Both the position numbers and the translations under genes were made by a program. From Fidelibacterota bacterium (lineage in GTDB: Bacteria > Fidelibacterota > Fidelibacteria > Fidelibacterales > DSDE01): DNA of 11,624 nucleotides. Position 1 is the first letter of the stretch. Each line of letters begins with the position of its first letter. This document shows, one piece after another, positions 1 through 5,888 of the stretch. The notes beneath the pieces were generated by a model. That model was not told the DNA's origin. It did not search any database and saw nothing but the letters and a program-made list of their open reading frames with translations. The stretch is taken from contig DSDE01000054.1 in assembly GCA_011049095.1 (NCBI GenBank), forward strand, positions 1 to 11,624, read 5' to 3'.

Positions 1-49
1 GACAAATACAATGTACTCTAAGTATATGCAAATGAATAGTTTAAGGTAG

Positions 50-131
50 TGCAGCCGGGGAGACTCGAACTCCCACGCCTCGCGGCACCAGATCCTAAGT
101 CTGGCGTGTCTGCCAATTCCACCACGGCTGC
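50..131 (-). tRNA. tRNA-Leu, anticodon UAG (reads CUA)
   Basis: Read on the minus strand, this folds as a class II tRNA. The acceptor stem GCAGCCG pairs with CGGCTGC, followed by discriminator A at position 50. The anticodon stem CCAGA/TCTGG holds the 7-base loop CTTAGGA, giving anticodon TAG at 97-95. A long variable arm (TGCC..GGCG region) and a T arm with TTCGAGT follow. The long variable arm and discriminator A are typical of leucine tRNAs. CCA is not encoded, because the bases after the discriminator read CTA. No promoter could be assigned with confidence on its 5' side (132-250). Confidence 0.96.
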
Positions 132-483
132 AAAAAGCGGCATAGTTTATAAATTTTTTCTCAAAAGAGCACTTCTCTTTTTAAAAATGCCAGGAAAATT
201 TAGAAATATCCACCATCCATTAATCTAGAAATATGAGTAATAAGATACGGAGATTGCTTTCTCTCCTTTTATTTGAGCAGAGCTTTCTCAAGCTCTTTCA
301 GCACGACTGAACAAGCATTGTAAACTTGAAATAGATGGAACTTGATAGTCTGCCATTAGCCGATTAGCCTTGACAGTCATACAGCTTTGGCGTAAAATTA
401 ACAGAATGATAAGTAAGTCCCCCAAAATTGAGCAGCCGTCGAATATATCAAATAAGAATTCAATCGAGAGACGAGGCAATGAA
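132..483. other. Intergenic region without a recognisable gene
   Basis: This AT-rich stretch lies between the tRNA and the broken gene at 484. The ORFs seen here on both strands lack convincing ribosome binding sites and resemble no family I recognise. A 7-bp stem, AAAAGAG (163-169) with CTCTTTT (175-181), is present but weak. An AT-rich TATAAA on the minus strand near 147-152 could belong to the tRNA promoter, but I see no -35 element at proper spacing. Confidence 0.4.
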
Positions 484-996
484 ATGATAGCTGAAAACCT
501 GAAAACATATTTATGGGCACTTCTGCTTTTATCACAGCCTTTTGAAGGCATATCTCGGGAAATGCCTGACTCCCTAGAAGCAGAAATGAGTATCAATATT
601 TAGCTCACAAAAAATATCTATCCGCAAATTGTGCCTTTTAAGGGGCTTGTTTTTACGATTGATGGGGGGCGGCAAAGCTACTTTCCCAATAATCCGGAAT
701 TTCATGCGCTGTTGTCGAAAACCCCTAGCGGCAAAGCGCTCATTGATAACTATAAGAGGCAAAGGCGCATTGCAAAACCCCTAGCGCTGCTTGGCGCTGC
801 CATGCCTGTTGCAGACCTGCTGTGATATATAAATAATTCTGCAGCGCCAAAGAATGACCCCTTTCTCTTTTGGGGGACATTTATGAGTGGACAAGCTCTT
901 TCCCTCGGTGCAAGCTTCATAGCCAGCAAAGGCCAAGTCTATCTATTTGCGGCCATTCGAGATTACAACACGCATTTCCGCCTAAAGTCTGAATAG
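484..996 (+). pseudogene. Decayed gene for a small secreted/membrane protein, two in-frame stops
   Basis: One reading frame runs 171 codons from ATG 484 to TAG 994-996. It is interrupted only by TAG at 601-603 and TGA at 823-825, and the text on both sides of each stop reads like one protein. The first 23 residues form a signal peptide (MIAENLKTYLWALLLLSQPF). A middle part follows with FTIDGGRQSYFPNNPEFHAL, then a basic stretch NYKRQRRIAKP, a hydrophobic segment LALLGAAMPVADLL, a second hydrophobic part FMSGQALSLGASFIASKG, and an ending with AIRDYN. A purine-rich GAGACGAGG at 469-477 lies just upstream of ATG 484. The plan of signal peptide, polar middle, two hydrophobic helices and terminal IxxYN resembles small uncharacterised proteins common in Bacteroidota; this link is by memory of the pattern, not a search. 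Function unknown. Stop-codon recoding is unlikely because UAG, UGA and UAA all end intact genes nearby. Confidence 0.6.
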
Positions 997-1138
997 TGAC
1001 AACCTTTTTCCTAAGATCACCTCTATAGAAAAATATGAATTTGCGCAATGCCACCACTTATATTGACTTTGGAAAAAATCCGTTAATTTGGCCATAAAAA
1101 AAAGAATCGGGTCGCTTGAGCTATGAAAGGAAAAACTG

Positions 1139-2371
1139 ATGAAACGTATAGGGGCAATCACATTCTTGCTATTGATGAGCATAAATTATGTTTATGCTCA
1201 GAAACCCACCCAAAAGATACGAGGCAATGTCTATGATGCAGAAACGATGGAGAAATTGCCAGGCGCAAATATCATCTTACAAGGCAGCGATTATGGCGCC
1301 ATTTCAGAAATGGATGGCTATTTTCAGATTGATATGGTTGAAGTAGGCAGATACAATTTGCAAGTAAGCTTTATTGGATACGAACCTTTGGTCATACCAG
1401 AGTTGCTGCTCGGCTCCGGCAAAGAGCTTGTGCTTAATGTGGCTTTGAAGCGCTCGATTCTGGTACATAAAGACATCATCGTCAAAGCAGATATTCACAA
1501 AGACCGTCCTGTCAATAGTATGTCTTCTGTCAGCGCCCGCACTTTTTCTGTAGAAGAGGCGAGAAGATATGCCGGCGCATTAGACGATCCAGGCCGGATG
1601 GCGGGAAATTTTGCCGGCGTTAGTCCGGTGGCAGCACACCAAAATGCAATTGTGGTTAGAGGAAATGCACCTAAAGGATTACTCTGGATCCTGGAAGGTG
1701 TTGATATACCCGCTCCGAGCCACTTCTCCGGCTCTAATATTACCGGCGGAGGCGGATTGACCATTTTCAGCAGTCAGCTTTTAGCCAATTCCGATTTCTA
1801 TACCGGCGCTTTTCCCACAGAATTTAGCAATGCGTCTGCCGGTGTTTTTGATATAAAGCTCCGAAATGGCAATAATGAACGATATGAATATGCTTTTCAG
1901 GTAGGCGTGCAGGGTATTGAAATGGCTGCTGAGGGTCCCATCAAAGACGGAAGCGGCAGCTCTTTCCTGCTCAACTATCGTTATTCCACGATGGCCTTAA
2001 TTTTCCCCCTGCTGCCTGAAGTAAAAGATGCCAATGAGCTGCCTGTATATCAGGATTTATCATTCAAAATTCATATTCCCACTCGGAAAGCAGGACATTT
2101 TTCCATTTGGGGCGTGGGCGGCTTAAGCGAAAGCTCAATGAAAGGTTATGATGCAGTGGAGAGATGGATTTATCCCGAGAACAGGAAGAATATGCAGTTT
2201 AGCTATGATATGGGAGTGATGGGTATCGGTCATATTCTCCCCCTGGCGGCAAAATCTCATATCCGTACAAACATTGCCATCAGCGCCGGCATACATCAAT
2301 ACCGCGAAGATGCCAGGCTCTCAGAAACAACGCCGTCTGAATTGCACCCACTTTTCTCTATCGAAAGCTAA
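1139..2371 (+). pseudogene. TonB-dependent receptor, N-terminal part (signal, carboxypeptidase-like domain, plug, first barrel strands)
   Basis: This 410-codon fragment belongs to an outer-membrane receptor that takes up a ligand using energy passed from TonB. It starts at ATG 1139 after a purine-rich GAAAGGAA. Residues 1-20 are a signal peptide (MKRIGAITFLLLMSINYVYA). Residues about 27-108 are a CarboxypepD_reg-like beta-sandwich, with KIRGNVYDAETMEKLPGANI and the typical DGYFQI and VSFIGYEP motifs. Residues about 130-250 form the plug, with VVRGNAPKGLLWILEGVDIP and FYTGAFPTEFSNASAGVFDI. Barrel strands follow, including FLLNYRYST. The frame stops at TAA 2369-2371, about halfway through a normal receptor. 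The C-terminal half continues in the same frame from about 2528, so this is one gene broken in the middle. The substrate cannot be told, and there is no SusD-like partner in the window. A truncated barrel of this size should not be functional. Confidence 0.85.
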
Positions 2372-2527
2372 GCGGGAATGACAGCGGTAAATTCAATTGT
2401 ATGAGTTGTTTCATCATCCCGCATGAGTTTAAGGACAGGGTTTCACGCCAATGTGCATCACTATCGGCTTCATGGAAACGCGAGGGATTTTCAAAGGGGA
2501 AATTATACTAATTTCTTGAAGGGGTAA
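2372..2527 (+). other. Lesion zone of the TonB-dependent receptor gene
   Basis: The receptor frame has TAA 2369-2371, TGA 2402-2404 and TAA 2525-2527. Between 2371 and about 2439 the receptor-like text lies in another frame (SGNDSGKFNCMSCFIIPHEF). It then returns to the original frame at about 2426 with SLRTGFHANVHHYRLHG. The two pieces overlap on the DNA, so at least two indels, one probably a small deletion, seem to be needed along with the stop at 2525. Receptors of this type usually have a continuous barrel here. Several changes in 160 bases look more like decay than one sequencing error. Confidence 0.65.
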
Positions 2528-3496
2528 GGGAGAGGCGCCGAACTGAAAGCTTTTTACCAGGCGAAATATATCTTCAGTCAATACACCTCAATGATTGCCG
2601 GGCTAAATGCGTCATGGTTTGAGCTGAATGATGATTTTCTAATCGAACCACGCCTCTCGGCAAATTTTCAGGCAAATCGCCAAAATCGATTCTCCATCGG
2701 CTTTGGAATGCACAGCCAGATTGAGCCGCTATTCGTTTATTTTGTATCACAAGCTCAGCCCGACGGCGAAACGCATTTTCCAAACAGGTCGCTGAAAAGA
2801 ATGAGAGCAAAGCATTTTGTCTTTGCCTACGATTTTTTGCCAACAGCATACCTACGGTTAAAAATCGAGCCCTATTACCAGCATCTTTACAATGTGCCGG
2901 TTCTTGATGGAGAAGCCTATTCGATGCTGAATTTTCAAAAGGACTGGTGCTTCGACAAGGCTCTGGTTAATAAGGGAACCGGAGAAAACTACGGGATTGA
3001 TCTGACTCTTGAACGTTATCTTAATGAAGGCTACTACTATCTTATCACCGCCTCGCTCTACCAATCTAATTACATCGGTGGCGATGGCCAAAGCTACAAT
3101 TCACGCTACAATGGCAACGCTGTGATAAACTTTCTCGGTGGGAAAGAATGGACAATTGGCGGTAAAAACCTGCTGGGCATCAACGGAAAAATCGCCTTTT
3201 ATGGTCCCTATTGGCATCAAGCGATTGATATTAATGCAAGTGCTCAGAGAGGTGATATTGTTTATGATGAAGCAGCGCCATTTACGTATCGCCCTGCAAA
3301 TCTCGAAAGCATCTCTGATATCACCCTTAGCTACCGAATAAACCATTCCAGAGCATCATCTCTTATAGCATTTCAGATTAAAAACATTTTAGGACGGCAA
3401 TACCTGGGGAAAAAATACAATTTAGCAACTCAGGAGATTGAGAATGATTTTTTCACGAGTCCTGTCCCCTTTATCAGCTATAAGATAGAGTTTTGA
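2528..3496 (+). pseudogene. TonB-dependent receptor, C-terminal beta-barrel part
   Basis: This is the second half of the receptor that starts at 1139, in the same frame. It is open from codon 2528, and the first ATG is at 2591. The text is a run of amphipathic barrel strands with aromatic girdles: LKAFYQAKYIF, MIAGLNASWFEL, LRLKIEPYYQHLYNVPV, YYLITASLYQSNYIGGDGQ and FQIKNILGRQYLGKKYNL. It ends in FISYKIEF with the terminal phenylalanine used for outer-membrane assembly. From 1139 to 3496 the locus is 786 codons, a normal length for this family, which supports a single former gene. A separate short protein starting at ATG 2591 is unlikely: it would lack a signal peptide, and no clear ribosome binding site precedes it. 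The end (TGA 3494-3496) overlaps the ATG of a small ORF. Confidence 0.8.
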
Positions 3497-3672
3497 TGCT
3501 GAAATTATTGCGCTTCTATCCGCAAAAATCATACAAGCGCTGCTGCTATGGTTTTCTCAAAACAGCGATTTTCTCAATGCTGAATGTAACGTGCCCTGGC
3601 AAATGGCAGCTATTCTACAAACAGAAAACTATTAACAAAAGGCGTTTATTAAATGTTTTTAAGAAAGGATGA
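3496..3672 (+). CDS. Possible small basic protein, 58 codons, overlapping the receptor stop
   Basis: An ORF begins at ATG 3496-3498, which overlaps the receptor's TGA (TGATG), and ends at TGA 3670-3672. The product would be strongly basic, with three cysteines (KRCCYGF, VTCPGKW) and many Lys/Phe/Leu, ending LLNVFKKG. The stop-start overlap would allow translational coupling. However, the upstream gene is broken and I recognise no family, so a chance ORF in an AT-rich spacer is at least as likely. Confidence 0.2.
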   Translation: MLKLLRFYPQKSYKRCCYGFLKTAIFSMLNVTCPGKWQLFYKQKTINKRRLLNVFKKG

Positions 3673-3676
3673 AATA

Positions 3677-3748
3677 ATGTACGAAAATGAAAGCGCCTGG
3701 AACTTAATCAAATCTTTCATCAAAGCCCCGGCGCAGGAAAAATGTTAA
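3677..3748 (+). CDS. Possible 23-residue peptide with a ribosome binding site
   Basis: ATG 3677 follows AAAGGATG at 3664-3671 by 5 bases and reads MYENESAWNLIKSFIKAPAQ before ending EKC and TAA 3746-3748. It begins 4 bases after the stop of the preceding small ORF. It could be a leader peptide for the hydrolase 145 bases downstream, a remnant, or chance. No attenuator with a T run is clear after it. Confidence 0.2.
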   Translation: MYENESAWNLIKSFIKAPAQEKC

Positions 3749-3892
3749 AGCTTGCCCTTTTTAACTATTATCGCGCTTCTCAATGCAGCAAGGGGCAAGG
3801 GGCGCTCACCCATTTCTTTGAGAAGCCGGCAAGGAATGCCATTCAGCATTCTGAAATAAGACGATTCAAGATCAATCTAATGGAGGAATAAG
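3749..3892. other. Spacer with nested inverted repeats before the hydrolase
   Basis: Two overlapping inverted repeats are visible: CTTGCCC (3751-3757) with GGGCAAG (3793-3799), and GCTTCTCAA (3775-3783) with TTGAGAAGC (3818-3826). They cannot both form at once because each spans an arm of the other, so they could act as alternative RNA folds; this is speculation. Together with 3497-3748 this makes about 400 bases with no convincing gene. The hydrolase ribosome binding site GGAGGA (3882-3887) closes the region. Confidence 0.3.
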
Positions 3893-4857
3893 ATGGGAAT
3901 TATCAAAATTTTAGTCAAAACCCTTTTGGGGGGACTTGCTCTGCTTTTCATTCTGTTAACATCATTGTATCTGTATCATACCTATCAACTTAAAGTTGAA
4001 GCCAGAAATTTTCCGCCGTTGGGTGAATTGGTGGAGATAAAGCAAAAAAAATTCACATTTATAGAGAAGGCGATGGAGACTTCAGCCTGGTATTTTTAGC
4101 CGGGCATGGCACAGTTGCGCCAACACTCGATTTCAAGCCCTTATGGAAAAGATTATCTGATAATTTCAGAATTATTGTCATTGAAAGGGCGGGCTACGGC
4201 TGGAGTGAGCCATCAAAAATACCACGAGACATAGATACAGTACTTGAAGAGAGCCGGAAAGCCCTGAAGCTGGCGGGAGAAAGCGCTCCCTACGTGCTGA
4301 TTCCCCATTCAATGTCTGGTCTGGAAGCAATCCATTGGGCGCAAAAATATCCTGAAGAGGTCAAGGCGATTATTGGGCTTGACCCCAGCGTCCCTGCAGT
4401 GTACGACGATCTTTCCCTGCTCCGGTCTCAAGAAAAGCAGCTAAAGATTTTGGCAATCATTTCGCGAGTTGGCGTGACCCGCCTGATGGACCAAGCGACT
4501 TTAAAAAAAATGCTTCCCATAATCCTGTCAACTGCGCTCTCTAAAGCGGATAAACGCATTATAAAAGCCCTTTTTTATCGCAGCGCCCTCACAAGGAATA
4601 TGGTGAATGAGATTGATTACATTCCAAAGAATATCCAAACCATCGCATCCTATCCCCTTCCTGCTGAGACCCCGATGCTTTTTTTTATTTCTGATGGTGG
4701 TGATTCATTTTTCCCGGACTGGCAGGAGAAGCTAACGCATTTTTTATCAGAAATCACTAATGGCCAAGGGCATCATCTCGCCTGCGGACACTTTGTGCAT
4801 TATGAAAAAGCAGAGGAAATTGCTGACGAAATCAAAAAATATCTGCGCAATTTCTAA
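3893..4857 (+). pseudogene. Membrane-anchored alpha/beta hydrolase, frame broken at an A8 run
   Basis: The gene starts at ATG 3893, 5 bases after GGAGGA. The first frame gives a basic start and one membrane anchor (residues about 8-28, TLLGGLALLFILLTSLYLY), then runs out at TAG 4097-4099. The hydrolase body continues in the -1 frame, open to TAA 4855-4857. Joining them at the A run (4044-4051) gives about 321 residues with a full alpha/beta-hydrolase plan: oxyanion motif AGHGT near 70-74, ERAGYGWSEPS at 98-108, nucleophile elbow PHSMSG with Ser140, an acid region FFISDGGD, and a late His in CGHFVHYE. The elbow has Pro and Ser where the usual G-x-S-x-G has glycines; I recall this variant from relatives in Firmicutes. 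Substrate unknown, probably an ester or amide outside the inner membrane. A product from GTG 4294 alone would lack the oxyanion strand. The break may be a recent mutation, a sequencing error, or a slippage site, since everything beyond it is intact. Confidence 0.75.
4044..4051 (+). other. A8 run at the hydrolase frame break (slippery sequence)
   Basis: Eight A follow AAGC. In the upstream frame the codons are CAA AAA AAA TTC. Slipping back one base on A AAA AAA gives ATT CAC and enters the hydrolase frame (KKIHIYREGDGDF). One extra A in the DNA or mRNA would have the same effect. A AAA AAA is a known -1 slippery heptamer, and long A runs promote RNA-polymerase slippage. No obvious stimulatory stem or internal Shine-Dalgarno lies at the usual distance. 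Confidence 0.6.
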
Positions 4858-4941
4858 CTCTATCGCTCCCCTCACTTTCTCAGGATAAAATTTGAGAGAA
4901 AACCAGTTCTGCCCAGTGGAAAATCGAGCTAAAATGAAAAG

Positions 4942-5043
4942 ATGCTCCGTGATAAAGAGCGATTTAAAATGCGTGTTAAAGCTGCGCTTGCAGCATTAAG
5001 TATTCTGCTCATTTTTTTGAACGAGCTAACTTTTGTGCCATAA
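4942..5043 (+). CDS. Possible 33-residue hydrophobic peptide
   Basis: ATG 4942 (alternative ATG 4969) opens a frame ending at TAA 5041-5043. It has a basic start (MLRDKERFKMRVK) followed by AALAALSILLIFLNELTFVP, which looks like a signal peptide or a single membrane helix. The upstream bases (AAAATGAAAAG) are a weak ribosome binding site. It may be a small membrane protein, the cut-off start of a lost exported protein, or chance. Confidence 0.25.
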   Translation: MLRDKERFKMRVKAALAALSILLIFLNELTFVP

Positions 5044-5088
5044 AGTAATAAAATCTTAAAATCTGTTGGGAGATTGTGCTAATTGTCA

Positions 5089-5100
5089 GCAAGCGCTTGC
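5089..5100. promoter_or_regulatory. Palindrome GCAAGCGCTTGC, LacI-family-operator-like
   Basis: This is a perfect 12-base palindrome with the AAGCGCTT core found in many LacI/GalR-family operators and in cre-like sites. The octamer AGCGCTTG from its right part recurs at 5167-5174, 75 bases downstream, between the sigma-54-like element and the ribosome binding site. No LacI-type regulator is encoded in the window, so an operator role is inference. Confidence 0.35.
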
Positions 5101-5141
5101 CATATTGACAGGCTATTGCGCCATATCCACATCTAACATTA

Positions 5142-5158
5142 TTGGCACGGTGATTGTT
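5142..5158 (+). promoter_or_regulatory. Sigma-54-like -24/-12 promoter element
   Basis: TTGGCACGGTGATTGTT matches the sigma-54 consensus YTGGCACG-N4-TTGCW at all fixed positions but one (TTGT for TTGC). It lies 36 bases before the metallopeptidase start, in the right orientation to drive it and dnaK. No enhancer-binding-protein site or regulator is recognisable here. Confidence 0.4.
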
Positions 5159-5193
5159 ATAAGCTCAGCGCTTGAAAAGAGGGAGGAAAAAAG

Positions 5194-5871
5194 ATGTTCT
5201 ATCTTGACTGGACATTCTTTATGCTGATACCAGCTCTAGTCTTGGCACTCTATGCCCAGAGTAAGGTAAAAGGCACATACAAAAAATATCTGCGGCTTAC
5301 ATCTTCATTTGGCAAGAATGGCGCTCAGGTGGCAAGGGCTATTTTAGACCGCAATGGTCTGCAACACGTGGCCGTTGTGGAAGGGCAGGGTTTTCTTGGT
5401 GATCACTATGACCCAAAGAAAAAGCTGGTGAGCCTGTCACCGGATAATTACCACGGTAATTCATTGGCGGCTCTGGCAGTAGCAGCACACGAAGTGGGCC
5501 ATGCTATTCAGCATAAAGAGCAATATGCCCCGCTGCAATGGCGAACCGCTATCTATCCGGCAGCGAGCATTGGCAGCAATATGGCGCTGCCCCTCTTTTT
5601 CATCGGCTTCATATTCAGTTTCCCGATGCTGGTGGATATCGGTATTCTGGTATTTGCCGCGGCGGTCCTCTTTCAGCTTGTCACCCTGCCGGTAGAATTT
5701 AATGCCAGCAGCAGAGCTTTGGCCATTCTCAAAAGCAATGGCTTCCTGACGACGAAAGAGGTTGGCGGCGCGAAAAAGGTGCTGGATGCCGCCGCGCTGA
5801 CCTATGTCGCCGCTGCAACGATGGCTGTGCTTCAGCTCATCCGTTTGCTGGTTTTAAGAAACAACAATTAA
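5194..5871 (+). CDS. YugP-family neutral zinc metallopeptidase (membrane)
   Basis: This 225-residue protein fits the Zn_peptidase_2/YugP family in length and layout. The family consists of membrane-embedded zinc proteases of poorly known substrate. The zinc motif HEVGH is at residues 99-103 (preceded by LAALAVAA), with a likely third ligand Glu168 in LPVEFNASSRA, a typical family motif. Membrane segments are at about 5-21, 123-141, 146-166 and 198-219. The soluble part before the active site includes GDHYDPKKKLVSLSP, also typical. The start at ATG 5194 has GGGAGG 7 bases upstream. Its stop lies 17 bases before dnaK, so the two are probably co-transcribed. It appears intact, unlike the three genes before it. 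The physiological role is not known; a part in membrane protein quality control is only suggested by the dnaK neighbour. Confidence 0.92.
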   Translation: MFYLDWTFFMLIPALVLALYAQSKVKGTYKKYLRLTSSFGKNGAQVARAILDRNGLQHVAVVEGQGFLGDHYDPKKKLVSLSPDNYHGNSLAALAVAAHEVGHAIQHKEQYAPLQWRTAIYPAASIGSNMALPLFFIGFIFSFPMLVDIGILVFAAAVLFQLVTLPVEFNASSRALAILKSNGFLTTKEVGGAKKVLDAAALTYVAAATMAVLQLIRLLVLRNNN

Positions 5872-5888
5872 AATAAAGGAGAAGAAAA

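Larger units (their letters stand above)
4858..5193 (+). promoter_or_regulatory. Leader region of the metallopeptidase-dnaK pair
   Basis: These 336 bases hold no clear gene apart from a possible 33-residue hydrophobic peptide at 4942-5043. An imperfect hairpin GCTGC-GCTT-GCAGC sits at 4981-4994, inside that ORF. A perfect palindrome lies at 5089-5100 and a sigma-54-like element at 5142-5158. GGGAGG (5181-5186) is the ribosome binding site for the next gene. No CIRCE element (TTAGCACTC-N9-GAGTGCTAA) for HrcA control of dnaK is seen. Confidence 0.5.

Noticed and set aside
163..181. Hairpin AAAAGAG...CTCTTTT as a terminator
   Set aside because: The stem is AT-rich and only 7 bp, and no gene ends in front of it on the plus strand.
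1063..1089. Promoter TTGACT / TAATTT before the TonB-dependent receptor
   Set aside because: The spacer is only 15 bases and the -10 is poor. The TTAATTTG nearby also only partly fits the Bacteroidota -7 motif.
484..2527. Stop-codon reassignment as the reason for the in-frame stops
   Set aside because: TAG, TGA and TAA all interrupt the broken genes, and all three also end intact genes here (protease TAG, asparaginase-like TGA, dnaK TAA). No single reassignment fits.
50..4857. Genomic island integrated at the tRNA-Leu gene
   Set aside because: The broken genes lie on the 5' side of the tRNA, while tRNA-targeting islands normally insert at the 3' end. No integrase and no repeat of the tRNA end were seen.
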